Assembly (NCBI GenBank): GCA_029948255.1 | Contig: JALIZF010001392.1 | Coordinates: 212,769-276,768, forward strand | Direction of reading: 5' to 3' | DNA: 64,000 nucleotides | Origin: Telmatactis stephensoni | Taxonomy: Eukaryota; Cnidaria; Anthozoa; Actiniaria; Isophelliidae | In this document: one piece after another, positions 13,401 through 27,700 of the stretch | Position numbering within the stretch: the stretch's first letter is position 1 | How the letters are laid out: each line of letters starts with the position of its first letter | Position numbers and translations under genes: made by a program | The notes under the pieces: generated by a model | Database searches by the model: none | What the model was told of the DNA's origin: nothing | What the model saw: the letters and a program-made list of their open reading frames with translations, nothing else

Positions 13401-15697
13401 CTCTGTAAAACCTTGGAACACATCTTATACAAGGCCATCATGAACCATCTTGAGAAGTATAATGTCTTATCTGATTGCCAACATGGATTTAGACAAGGGA
13501 GATCCTGCGAGACACAACTTGTAACAACTCTAGAGGACATTGCCCTAAACATGGACAGCGGAATTCAAACGGATATGTTGATATTGGATTTCTCCAAAGC
13601 CTTTGACGTTGTTCCCCATCAGCGCCTGCTAGCAAAGTTAGAGTTCTATGGGATTAGAGGAAAGATCCTAGCCTGGATATCCAACTGGCTAACTCAAAGA
13701 CATCAAAGAGTAGTTGTCAATGGTGAACACTCCAAATCTTCAAAAGTTCTATCTGGTGTCCCACAAGGAACTGTTCTAGCCCCTCTCTTCTTCTTGCTGT
13801 TTGTCAACGATATTGGTGACAACCTCTCTGCCAAGACCAACCTACGCTTATTTGTTGATGACACAGTACTCTACAGACCAATAACTACTGAAGATGATGC
13901 AAAAACTTTGCAAAATGACTTATCCCAACTCTTTTTGTGGGCCAACAAATGGCAACTTAAATTTAATCTAAAAAAATGTAACATAATGCGATTTACTAGG
14001 GCTGCTTTTCCCATTAGTTTGTCTTATGAAGTAGAGGGGATTAGTCTTCCTGTGGTAACACACCACCCTTACTTAGGTGTAGAATTGTCAAATAATCTTA
14101 GTTGGGATCACCATATATCTATTATAACTAAGAAAGCCAATCAGATTCTTGCTTTCCTCCGTAGAAACCTAGGTAGTTGTCCTGTTAAGGTCAAAGAAAA
14201 AGCCTATTTCACTTTAGTTAGACCGCATTTAGAATATGCTTGTAGTAGTTGGGATCCCTATCTTTCTAAACATATCCTGGAAATAGAAAAAGTTCAACGT
14301 AGGGCAGCCCGTTGGGTCAAATCCTGTTACTCTAGAAGTCCCGGGGTGGTCTCTAACCTATTAAAAGAGCTTGACTGGACCTCGCTCCAGAGACGCAGAT
14401 TAAATGCTAGACTCCACCTTATGTGGAAAGCTGTAAATAATATAATAGGCCTTAAGGTACCTGACTACATTAAGCCCAAAGAAAGGATAACACGGCAGTA
14501 TAGCGCTAAGAAGTTGATTCAACCTTCCTCACTTAGAAATTTGTACAAATATAGTTTTCTGGCTAGAACCATAAGGGTTTGGAATACACTCAGTAAGCCA
14601 GTAATTGAATCTAAGTCTTATGACGGATTTAAGCAAGCTATAAATAACTTAGCTATTTAATTTATTCCCAATTCAATTTAATCCAATTTAAGAATAACAC
14701 CTATTAATTTATTAATATTATTATTATTATTTATTTCCATATTTTTTCAAGCTGTGAGCTATAGACAATCTGACCACATCTATGTAATGGGAAACCTTTA
14801 TTGTTACTTCGATAAACATTATACCCAACATCGTCATCATCATTAATATTTATAAAATCTGCTACTAACACAAACCTATCAACATCAAATTAAAAGTGTA
14901 ACTAACTTTTTATTTGTTTGTTTTCCTCAGGAATTCCCACGTGTAAGTTACCGACTGACAGCAAGCTACGGTCATTAAGCATATTATATGAGAATTAACC
15001 ATGTATACTATAATTCAAGTTAACTGACTGACTGACGGACTGACGGACTGACGGACTGACGGACTGACGGACTGACGGACTGACGGACTGACGGACTGAC
15101 GGACTGACGGACTGACGGACTGACGGACTGACGGACTGACGGACTGACGGACTGACGGACTGACGGACTGACGGACTGACGGACTGACGGACTGACGGAC
15201 TGACGGACTGACGGACTGACGGACTGACGGACTGACGGACTGACGGACTGACGGACTGACGGACTGACGGACTGACGGACTGACGGACTGACGGACTGAC
15301 GGACTGACGGACTGACGGACTGACGGACTGACGGACTGACGGACTGACGGACTGACGGACTGACGGACTGACGGACTGACGGACTGACGGACTGACGGAC
15401 TGACGGACTGACGGACTGACGGACTGACGGACTGACGGACTGACGGACTGACGGACTGACGGACTGACGGACTGACGGACTGACGGACTGACGGACTGAC
15501 GGACTGACGGACTGACGGACTGACGGACTGACGGACTGACGGACTGACGGACTGACGGACTGACGGACTGACGGACTGACGGACTGACGGACTGACGGAC
15601 TGACGGACTGACGGACTGACGGACTGACGGACTGACGGACTGACGGACTGACGGACTGACGGACTGACGGACTGACGGACTGACGGACTGACGGACT

Positions 15698-15753
<56 letters not shown>

Positions 15754-18700
15754 GACTGACTGACTGACTGACTGACTGACTGACTGACTGACTGACTGAC
15801 TGACTGACTGACTGACTGACTGACTGACTGACTGACTGACTGACTGACTGACTGACTGACTGACTGACTGACTGACTGACTGACTGACTGACTGACTGAC
15901 TGACTGACTGACTGACTGATGAATTTATGGTTGTATGAATGGAATGATGGGACTTGTTTTTATGGTCATATGGAAGCAGAAACGGAAGGATACACGCAGA
16001 CTCAATATACACTATTCATTGTCTTGTTTTACACATACATGAGAAATGCTACACTGAGTCTGCATATGTTGCATGCTTCCGATTCTGCTTCCTCCTCGTG
16101 CGCTCGTGAAAACTAGTCCACAGATGAATCAATGAATATGAATTTGAGATATAGTCGAGTTTTCTTATTTTTTACAGCACGACCTTGCATTCGTGACTGT
16201 TTCAATGGTGGATCTAAAGTATGTCGTAGCAATGGAAGGCATTACTGCATTTGTTTTGGAGGATACACTGGAAATCGTTGTCAGTTCCGTAAGTAAAGAT
16301 CAACTGATGTCTGTATTAAATCATAAAACTTCCAAACTCAATGATACCGTATTTTTAGTTGAATGTGAGTCCATGCTGTTTCCGAGCTTAAGGTGACTCA
16401 ATAGAAATTCAGGAGGCATTCGGCCTTGACAAACTTTTGGTCATTTCTAAACAGTGGGGTCAGATTTTGTTGAAATTACTCCAAAAATAGTTCCCCTCAA
16501 CAAAATCGCTTAAGGCCAATGTGTAGCTGGACAATTGGAGTAAAAGTTCCTAAAAAGCTATTGAAATTGAATGCGATCCTAAAAAGTTGTGACCAAAAGT
16601 TTGTCAAGGCGGAATGCCTCCTGAGTTTCTATTGAGTCACCTCAACACGAATCTTACGTCAGTGGTAATTTATTCCAGTTTGTTAAATTTACTAATTTAC
16701 TAAAGTTTAATATGACAACGTTTTTGCAATTATCTGTATCTTAGGAACTAATTATAATGCATATCAACGTACACATTCTCAACTGCATGAACTGCACCCG
16801 CTAAATAAACAATGAAACACCTTAACAAGGCCGCATGGATTTGTCCTATTAGAGATTCCATATCATAAATAAATACATATTAAATACATGTATATTCTCT
16901 TTTTCCGTATCTATCCCCCTTTCATTGACATGTTGGTTATCATGTATGTACTTTCAATTCAATTACAGGTTCCTCGAACTTTTCAGGAAATTCTTGTAAG
17001 TTCCCACTGTATTTTAGCAAGTCAATAAGCCTTAAAAACTGTCGTTTACACACGAATTTCTTCCTTTCTTTATAAGAAATATTTATCATATTCGAAATTC
17101 TGAAAAATGATTTATTCTTTCTTCGACAACTTCATCTCAGTACTAACGGCTAATGGAGTGCATGGAAGAGTGCTGAATAAGGCCCTCCAGGCAACATTTA
17201 GAGCAGCACCTATCTGCAGCGTACCGCTGCCGCTAAATATAGTCAATTGAAGAAAGTAACGTTGTCGGGTCTAAAAACATACAACATAGAAGAGACCAAG
17301 ATGGTGCTTGGGATGTCAATAATAATATTCTGATTTATTCATTTACGCTTTGCCTTCGATGCAAAATGACAAAAGCGTGTTCAGGACCTGGGTTGGCGGG
17401 CCGTTTGGCTTCGATTTTTTATCGGTTCCAGCTTAAATGAATATCAGAATATAATTATTGACATCCCATGCACCATTTCGGTCTCAGCTTCTATGTTTTT
17501 AGACCCGACGACGCTTATTCAGTTAACTATATACAAAGCAAATAGAAGGTCCCGGTTCGAATCCTCATGGAATTTTTCAGTTTTTTCATCTTATTTTGTA
17601 GTCAATAATACCTTTTCATGTGTTTGTATGCTTTTTATCCTGGGTTTGAGCCGTTTTAAGCTTTTTTAAAATTGTTTTCCGCCCCACTATACATAAAAGA
17701 GGGACAAAAATTAAAAGTTAAAAAAGCTTAAAACAGCTAGCTCAAACTTAATATCAAACAATCTTTAAGTTAAAAAATATGCTCAATTATTATTATTATT
17801 GAATAGTTTTTCCCTTTTCATTTTCATTATTCACTGAAACATAAAGTTGAACTTCACTACTAGAGGCTAACTTGATAACTTCTGAGTTTACTTAGTCTTT
17901 AGGCACTACCTCACTAAAACACCATCTTTATACTTTAGTTAATTTAACATAATATCCATAAGAAATTATTATTTGTAAATGTCCTGTAAAATGTGTGTAA
18001 ATAAACTGATTCTGATACTGATTCTGATTCTATCTGGCCGTACGCTGATAGGCGCTGTTCTAAATGACTGCCTGGGGTGCCTGTGAATAAGTCAGCCACC
18101 TTAGCTTGTGAACGGAAGGAAAAGAATTATGTAGAAACAAGTGACCAACTTATTCACCACAGGAAGACCGTTGACACAGTTTGATGGGGTGGGAGGCAGT
18201 ATTCTTCGTTTGCAACAATCAGTTGAAAATGAGGTTAAATAACAAGGATTGTTTATTGCACGTTAGTATGATAGGTAATTCAGTGTTTTATATCCAATTA
18301 AGCCCCCATGACAAAACTCCAAACTTATTAGCATCGAACTCCAAATAACGGAATCTATGGAATGATAGATGGATCAGTGAATATGAATATTTTTTACAGC
18401 AAGTCCTTGCATTCCTGACTGTTTCAATGGTGGATCAAAAGTCTGTCAAAGCAGTGGAAGGCATTACTGCATTTGCCTTGGAGGATACACTGGAAATCGT
18501 TGTCAGTTCCGTAAGCACTGATGATCAATTTCTGTATTAATCATAAAAACATTTCAACTTCCCAATAGACGACTTTCAAAAATGGCGGCCTAGTATATGA
18601 GAACGAGGCCACAAAGGCCTTGTTACCAGAAAATAAGCGTGGCGAAACTTTTATTTCTATTAAAGATGATGTGTTCCTCTTCCTTTTGAAATAACTATTT

Positions 18701-21700
18701 TCTGTGCATTTTACAGGATATACTTAGGCTCATTTGATGCCATGATAATTTTGAGGCCTTTCTGGCCTCGTTCTCGTGAACAATGAGCCCGCCATTTTTG
18801 AAAGTCGTCTATTGTCTTCTACCGTATTTCAGTCGAATGTGAGTCCATGCTCTGTCTAATAAGCGCTGCGAGGCTCAAATCGACAGATCAATCTATTCCA
18901 TTATCAGCAACAGCATCGTCGTCATCATTATATCCATCATCGTCATCATCATTAATATTTAAAATCTGCTACTAACACAAACCTATCAACATCAAATTAA
19001 AAGTGTAACTAACTTTTTATTTGTTTGTTTTCCTCAGGAATTCCCACGTGTAAGTTACCGACTGACAGCAAGCTACGGTCATTAAGCATATTATATGAGA
19101 ATTAATCATGTATACTATAATTCAAGTTAACTGACTGACTGACGGACTGACGGACTGACGGACTGACGGACTGACGGACTGACGGACTGACGGACTGACG
19201 GACTGACGGACTGACGGACTGACGGACTGACGGACTGACGGACTGACGGACTGACGGACTGACGGACTGACGGACTGACGGACTGACGGACTGACGGACT
19301 GACGGACTGACGGACTGACGGACTGACGGACTGACGGACTGACGGACTGACGGACTGACGGACTGACGGACTGACGGACTGACGGACTGACGGACTGACG
19401 GACTGACGGACTGACGGACTGACGGACTGACTGAATTTATGGTTGTATGGATGGAATGATGGGACTTGTTTTATGGTCATATGGAAGCAGAAACGGAAGG
19501 ATACACGCAGACTCAATATACACTATTCATTGTCTTGTTTTTACACATACATGAGAAATGCTACACTGAGTCTGCATATGTTGCATGCTTCCGATTCTGC
19601 TTCCGCCGTCGCGCGCTCGTGAAAACTAGTCCACAGATGAATCAATGAATATGAATTTGAGATATAGTCGAGTTTTCTTATTTTTTACAGCACGACCTTG
19701 CATTCGTGACTGTTTCAATGGTGGATCTAAAGTATGTCGTAGCAATGGAAGGCATTACTGCATTTGTTTTGGAGGATACACTGGAAATCGTTGTCAGTTC
19801 CGTAAGTAAAGATCCGCAACTGATGTCTGTATTAAATCATAAAACTTCCAAACTCAATGATACCGTATTTTTAGTTGGATGTGAGTCCATGCTGTTTCTA
19901 ATAAGAACCCAACAACAATATCTTGGCAACTTTTCCGATTTCGAACAGCTTTACTTATTTCAAGTAACTTTAAATTGAAACGAATTTTTTAAGTACTAGC
20001 TAAAATTGGTCTCGGCCGCTTTATGGGACATAATACAGTTCATAAATAGCGTGTAGTGTTACACTAGGGTTCAGAATTTGTTTGTGTTCTGGCTTGTGGA
20101 GCAGTGGTCTGTGGTTATTTAAAAAGGCGATTCAAGTGTTCATTGGTCAGCAGCTACTTCACAAAAGCTAAAAATGGCGGACAAAGAATTCATCATGTTC
20201 GAGTGACTCTGAAACTTTAAGATTTTAGAACAAATTTTGAGTAACTTTAGATTTTTTTAAGCGAATTTCCGAGAATTGTTGTGCATGTCTGGACAACTGC
20301 GTAGGGTTTTGATGTTCTCATTGGACTTTGAACCAATTTGATTGACGCATCCCAAACCAGTACACTTGAATTCAACTGCATTTCCATCTCGTGCTCCGAT
20401 CCAGTTTACACGGTTCCGCCGGATCTTATGACACAAATTATAAAGTAGTACGTTTGTTTGCAGTTCTGTGTAACTGATAGTTCTGAGCCAAATTCAAATG
20501 AATTTCTTTTGTTCTCAACAAAAATGAAACTGTGGTAGTTTGATGGAACACGCATTTCTCATCGCATTTCCTAGCCTTGAACAAATCTATCATCGGGAAC
20601 ATATTTAATATTGACCAATTGTAGGCAATATTATTAGAACACGCTTTCAATAATTAATAACCAATCAGCGGTCGTAGCCCGAAAGCGTGACTTAGCCAGT
20701 GTTGAGCTTGACTAAACTCATATTACAACTTTTCTAGTGGAGCTGCTGCATCAGTCAACCGGCGCAGTGTTCCATGGGCTTGGCGAGCATGTCTCCTCAG
20801 ACAATTATTTCCAAAACGTAACGCGAGCCATAGCTCTAACACCCTGGGTATCCACAACTGCGATTCACAACTCCATCTTATATCTTTTCCAGCATAAAGT
20901 ACATCATCACAATCATCATCAACCAAAGGTTGCTACTGTAAGACCTATAAAACTCTACCAATCGCAAATTATCTGTATATCTTACTAGACTTCGGTTTTC
21001 TTTTCCAGGAATATTTCCTATAAACACGACTCCTAGGCCTTTTACACGTAAGTTACAGACAGCAAGATAATAAAATAATTGATGTAAATATACTTGCTGA
21101 TCGACTGACTGACTGACTGACTGACTGACTGACTGACTGACTGACTGACTGACTGACTGACTGACTGACTGACTGACTGACTGACTGACTGACTGACTGA
21201 CTGACTGACTGACTGACTGACTGACTGACTGACTAGCTAGCCTCCATGGCAGTCGTTTCCTGTAGTTCTCTCTCGTTCCCACCCTGCAACGTCTGCGCAC
21301 TCAAGCGAGATTTTGTGTTCACCGTTTAATCAGAATGTACCTCTCGATCATTTTCTGGGAGGTATTTAGTATGCAAAAAACATTTCTATTCAAGATATCT
21401 GACTAGAGTGAATGTTTAGATCTATCGCCGGCCTAGAAATTTGTTAAGTATTTGAAACTATAGAGCCATATAAACCATCAACACCAAGCTACTCGGAATT
21501 TGTTATTTTGCATTTTGCAAATTTGCATTATAATGTTTGATGACCAAATACGATCAAACATTGCATGTTTGATGATCTAACATTTTGTCCTTCGGCCACC
21601 TTGTTTGGTGGTGTTTGATGTTGTTGGATTGAGCATCAAACTTGTTTTTAATTGGTAGAATTTGAACTCCATCAAACATTCAGTCAAACAACATCAAACA

Positions 21701-24700
21701 TATCTTTTGTTCTCGTGCTTGATGGGTAATGTTGGATTCGTTTGGCCGGCCAAAACGAACATGTTTGATGTGCGCATGCATACTACGCTTGCTTACATAT
21801 TCCCTCGTATCCATAGATACGGTCCAATTTTATAGCCCATAGTATTTTTGATCGCTGTTGTTTGCGGCGATGTTTGATGCCGTTTGCATGCCGCCCGTAA
21901 AAATGTTCGAGGACCAAATAATGTTGGATCACTAACCGTTTGGCCGGGCCGTTAATGATATAGTGGCCGCTCATCGTCTTGACTGTGTTAAGATCAGCGG
22001 CATCCAACTTTGCCGGGGCAATAAGGTTAGGAGAGAAAAGGCACGTTACAGAATGGGAGGTGGGGTCAAAATAAACTCCGCTGCGCTAGCTTTCTTGGCG
22101 TAACTAAAATTAAGACTTATTATTCTTTAACAGCAAGACCAACAAGATCTAGAAGACAACACATTGTTGTGAGGTGTTTATTAGTAGCAAATAGTCCGGC
22201 CTAATATCCATCTTAACTTTTAATCATAGTGTTGCAATGATTACGATATAGCATTCATTTATTCATTCACTCATTAATTCATTTGTTCATTCATTCATTT
22301 GTTTGTTGTCTGTTTGTGTGTTTGTTTGTTTGCCTTTGCTTGTTTGTTTACTTTTTTGGGTATTTCTGCTTGCTTGCTTGTTTGTTCACTTGTCTCATTT
22401 GGTAATTTGTGGTCGGTCGGTCGGTTGGTTGCTTTGCGAGCTAGTTAGTCAGCATATTATCAGATTATATTGAATAATTAGGATTGAATGAACAACCAAA
22501 TGAACGTAAAAATGCTTTGCACCATCACGTGACGGCAGCCATGACAGGAGGCAGGAACTGGATTAATCTGGTTTACATGAGAAAGAGTTCAGTTTCCCAG
22601 GGGGGGAAGACTCTACTGTTGTGCCTCCTGTCATGGCTGTCATCACGTGACGGTGCAAGGCCTCTATACTAATTCTTATTCGCTTATTTCTTCTTCCAGG
22701 ATCCTTTGGAAGCTTTTGGGAACCCTTAAGAATATCATTGAAGCGGTAAGAGCTAGTTACTGAATCAACAATATAAACTAATTTATAATTTGAATTTGAA
22801 TTTGGAATGATATCTCTCGGACGCTGTTAGAAATAATTACTGAGCTATAAATTCGCTATATTTCAATATATAATTTGATCATTAGCGTAAAGTTTGGTAT
22901 CGAACGTACTTATAATTTTTTTTTTTCTCCTAGCTCCTCCTCACTGTTTTTTGTTTTTTTGTTGTTGTTTTTTTGTTTTGTTTTTGTTGTTGTTGTTGTT
23001 GTTTGTTCATTGTTTTGTTTTTAACTCTTCTTAGCCTCCTTCTTATCCTTTTTTTAACCTATTACCAGCAAATTATTCTTTAATTTTTCGCTATTTTTTC
23101 GCAATCTATTAGGTCTTTTAGGACAATCCTCTCGACTACGGCAACCCTCTTAGGCCTACTCAACCTACTTTCCGTGTGGCGTTCTCAGTTCTAAATCTAG
23201 TTAAAGTTATTTCGATGAATAACTCTGAATGCCTAGGGAACATGTAGGGATCCTAAATCAAACCATCAGTTTCAAATCTATCTAGACAATTAACTTTCCA
23301 TGTATTTCTTTAATTTGGTACGGGACATGGTTGGTAGGGTGTCTAAACAAGGCCCAAGAAATGGCTGGATCAATTAAATTGCTTTTTTACCTCACGATAT
23401 CCAGCTGTCAATCAATGGTGAATATATACGTATTTATATATTACTAGAAGCATTATATTCCTGTCGAGGATACTTTTTTACAAGAGACATGATACAAACT
23501 TCTTTGGATAAACTAACCTGGCCACTATTATTTACAACAGAACGACATTGTACTTCTTCAGTACAATCTATTGAGTCACTTTGCGATGTCGGAAGACATC
23601 ACGGAAGACTTTCTAGAAATAGTTTCAGAAAAGATAAAACCAATAAAATCGGCAACTGTGGGTCAAAAGAAAATCACTAGTCCATGCATGCGCATCGCTG
23701 TTATTGACTCTTATTATGCTTAGAACCACGAAACTCCAGTTACAAAGTTAATGTTTCGATCCAATAAATATGTTCACTGAAAAAAAACTTGAGGGTTTTA
23801 ACTAGATGTTACTGGCTGTTTTGTTGATTTGATGATAATGTTAATAATAATGATGATAATGATCTTATTTTCAGTTTACGATTTTTCTCAAATTTCACGT
23901 GCACAAAGACCAAGCAGGTCTTTATAAAAGTAAGTTAAATTCACTATCATAGTTCTGGCCACTTTCACACTAATTTACATTGTGAAATAAACCAAGAGAT
24001 AATTTACTAAGAGAGGGAAACTCGCGGATTGATGCATGTGTGTGCAATGTGCTTGGCGCTTAAACCGCGGCTACGTACACGAGCGAATTTTTGTTTGCAC
24101 AGGCGACGCGATTTTTTGAAGTTACCAACTTCGTAGCTACACGAGCGACAAAAGATGGCAGCAAATGCTGGCGATAAAGACGGCGTGACATGGAAGACTG
24201 GTTTTCCTAAATAAATATGGTGCACGACAGCCTAGTCCCCAGGCTATCCCGTCTCTCGTTTCAAAACGTGACGTCACAGAGTGACTCCAACGGGAACGCC
24301 TAGCGAATAATGCCAAAGCTCAAGATGGCGGACGCTAACTTAATCAGATGCAAATGTGATGCTTTAGAAGATGCTGGTAGCGTCGCAGTTTAATGCTCCC
24401 GGATCTCACAAGACACCCTATATGTGAAATTAACTGAATTGAATTCAAAACTCTAACGGTTGTGTGTTCGCATCGATCGAAGCAATACGATAAGTTGCAT
24501 GTGTTCGGTCTATTCGATTCTCCACTTCGAAGGTAAAATCTCTTAGTAATTAATGGCTATCTATACCGCTAAAATTTCTGGTGAATTGAAATTGCTTTAT
24601 TTACACAGACTACTGTCACTAGTTGAGTTAAATCCACATATATTTATGCACTTGAAATAAAATAAATCTCCGTCAGATTCTCTGTAATAAATGTAATGTA

Positions 24701-27700
24701 TCTGATATTTATCAAGTTCCCTTTAGCCGCAACAGGGTTCGATTCAAATTTTATTGTAAACAAACTTCACTCAGTTAGTTTTATAATCACTGCTAAAACT
24801 GTGATTGTTTGAAAATGTAATAGATTTGAATAAAATGTACTTGTGCGTAGTCTTGACTCAGAAATCCCCTCTACAGTCTATAATCTTCCTATATGCTTTC
24901 TTAAAAACATATAAACTCGTAAAAATCCAATTTTTGGTCTATATTGGTGAATGTCGATACTCATTTCACCGAAATTTGTTGGAAAAACTTTAAAAATTCA
25001 TTCCAAGTTGTTAAGTCAGCTAAAGGTCAGGGACACTGTTGGTCAAATCAGGGACACTTGGTCAAATCAGGGACACTTTTGGCATTATTCGCTAGGCGTT
25101 CTCTCGCGCTTACGCGCTCGCCCCAGGTCTCGCTCGCGCTTCGCGCTCGCAGAGGAACGCCTGGGTACTAGGCTGGGTTCACGAAACTGTAACGTTGGTG
25201 ATATGATGTTGAAAAATTCTGTCGCCTGTGTAAGATCGCTCGTGTAGCCACGGCCTTAAGGTCATTTTTATTAACAGGAAGTAAACGCCATGTAGCGCGA
25301 GCAAGGCATCGCATCAACTTTGCGTTCTATGATCTCTTGCATTACTAAGCAATATACACAGACTCAGTAGAGTGATCGCACTTAACCCGTGAAATTGTGC
25401 TAGCTAAATAATGCTAAATAGCATTATTAAACAATGGAAAACAAAGGATTTTATACTTTTTAGTACAAAGTAGAGATTGTACTTTTTCGCGGATTAAGTG
25501 CGATCACTCTAATGTACTGCTCATTAGCGGTATATATATTTCCCCAACAACTAGCCTTTGTAAAAATTCTGTGTGTTGCTTGTGTTTCTTTGTCCGGCTA
25601 TTTTGAACCAAGGCATGGCAAATAAGGTGTTTACCTACTGTTTTTGACTGTTACACCAAGATTTTTTGAACGGTCTTTACAATATTTTTCTCTAACTCGA
25701 TCAAACTGAGGTTCTCACCAACAGTCACCCTTTGTCTGAAGTGATGTACGTTTTATTGGTGTACGCGTTGTCATAGCAACGATAAACAAGAAGTATTGAA
25801 ATCACTGAAACTTAAGGTGGCCCGTACCTATTGATTTGTTTGTCAGACATAATTTTTAATCGCGTCTTTTTACATCAAAACCTTGTCCGATTTCTGAGAA
25901 ATTTGCAGCCATTTGTCTACAAGCCTTGAAATTTGTACCGGTAATTATTTTTCTGAGAATTAGATCAAATAATTTGAGATATCAGACGATTTTTAAAAGT
26001 AGCTTTTTGAGAAAAATTGGTCATAAATCCAAAATTCCAAGGTGAATTTTTTCCCTATTTTGTTAATCAAGTATAAAGGCATAGAGGACTACATACAACA
26101 TGTATCGCGCCAATTTAATCCTTAGAAGTTGCGATACAAAATTTGCGCTGCCTGTTACAACGCAAAATTATGTATTCAAAACTACCGCCAATATCTCAAC
26201 AAAATTTCAAAAACAGCGAAAACAATATCTGCTATAAGAAAGACAAATACCTATTGTAACTTGTGAACAAAATATTCAGAGACGAGAGGCTAAACGCCAA
26301 TGTTATCCTCAAGCAAACTTGGGGAGTAATTTTTGTGACCATGAGGTGAACGTTAATTGCGAATTTGTATTCCTTCGACTTCTACAAATTCTGTCGCATT
26401 GTTTCCTGAAATTTTCTAGGTATGGGATAGAACAAGATGTTAACATACCTGTTGCCAAGTGTCGTTGTCTTTGCTGCACTAGGTATAATTCAGTAAGCTT
26501 CAAAAGTAAGCAACTACATCGAGTCGACGTTGGAGCTGCCAAGGTAAAACCCTCATGATTTGTTAATTCATTCAAAACAACACTTTACTATCTGTTCCAA
26601 AATTCCGACTCGATGTAGTTGCTTACTTTTGAAGCTTACTGAATTATACCTAGTGCAGCAAAGACAACGACACTTGGCAACAGGTATGTTAACATCTTGT
26701 TCTATCCCATACCTAGAAAATTTCAGGAAACAATGCGACAGAATTTGTAGAAGTCGAAGGAATACAAATTCGCAAAGTTCACCTCGTGGTCACAAAAATT
26801 ACTCCCCAAGTTTGCTTGAGGATAACATTGGCGTTTAGCTTCTCATCTCTGCATATTTTGTTCACAAGTTACAATAGGTATTTGTCTTTCTTATAGCAGA
26901 TATTGTTCTCGCTGTTTTTGAAATTTTGTTGAGATATTGGCGGTAGTTTTGAATACATAATTTTGCGTTGTAACAGGCAGCGCAAATTTTGTATCGCAAC
27001 TTCTAAGGATTAAATTGGCGCGATACATGTTGTATGTAGTCCTCTATGCCTTTATACTTGATTAACAAAATAGGGAAAAAATTCACCTTGGAATTTTGGA
27101 TTTATGACCAATTTTTCTCAAAAAGCTACTTTTAAAAATCGTCTGATATCTCAAATTATTTGATCTAATTCTCAGAAAAATAATTACCGGTACAAATTTC
27201 AAGGCTTGTAGACAAATGGCTGCAAATTTCTCAGAAATCGGACAAGGTTTTGATGTAAAAAGACGCGATTAAAAATTATGTCTGACAAACAAATCAATAG
27301 GTACGGGCCACCTTAAATACTGAGCGCTTTTGATAAGATCCAGTATCGTTTAGAAAGACTAAATATATGACTTGAAAGCTTTTCAAAATCTTCATCTTAT
27401 ATTTTGATGTCTTGAATGTTTTGTGGATTATCTCATTCATAAATTTGAGAACAGCATTAAGGAGCTGTTAAACTTGAGGACGAGTTGTACCTCGTAAAGG
27501 TTATCCTGACCACTACCAATAAAGGTAATAATTGTTGCACTTTATTTGAAGGAGAAGTTGTCACAATGATGCACAAAGTGGATCTTCATGCTCAACGACT
27601 CGAAGATTCACGTGACCCAGAAGTTCTTCGAGTTAAAAAAGACATCAGCGAAACACGCCTGCGTGCTCGAGCGGTAGTCAAGAAGCTGGATGAGTTCATG

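Larger units (their letters stand above)
11147..14816 (+). mobile_element. Full-length CR1/L2-like non-LTR retrotransposon
   Basis: A 3.67-kb element bounded by an 11-bp target duplication, with a 46-bp leader, one intact 1155-codon frame and a ~156-bp 3' tail. Both ends carry TTGTTACTTCGA (11157 and 14801), so the 5' and 3' termini share a short motif. It lies in the intron between EGF exon 1 and the 12-nt exon, in gene orientation. The intact frame and exact duplication suggest a young insertion. Confidence 0.92.
8968..16387 (+). repeat. Segmental duplication, block A (two EGF exons plus later LINE)
   Basis: Near-identical to 16748-19890 across introns, exons, two MITEs and the TGAC array. 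Differences are few substitutions, the LINE inserted at 11147-14816 and a longer array (about 900 against 300 bp). Homology starts at GCATATCAACGTACACATTC and ends at GTGAGTCCATGCTGTTTC. Confidence 0.9.
16748..19890 (+). repeat. Segmental duplication, block B
   Basis: Second copy of block A lacking the LINE. It contains EGF exons 3 and 4, both linker exons, both MITEs and a shorter TGAC array. Confidence 0.9.

Noticed and set aside
15022..15920. CRISPR-like array
   Set aside because: Units of 4-8 bp without spacers in an animal genome; a plain tandem repeat.
15020..16012. 330-codon Ser/Val/Gln/Pro/Arg frame on the minus strand
   Set aside because: Entirely a read-through of the TGAC array opposite to the EGF gene.
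26309..26838. Mirrored ~90-codon frames encoding the same peptide
   Set aside because: They lie in the two arms of the 1.5-kb palindrome, so the identity follows from symmetry. No family features.
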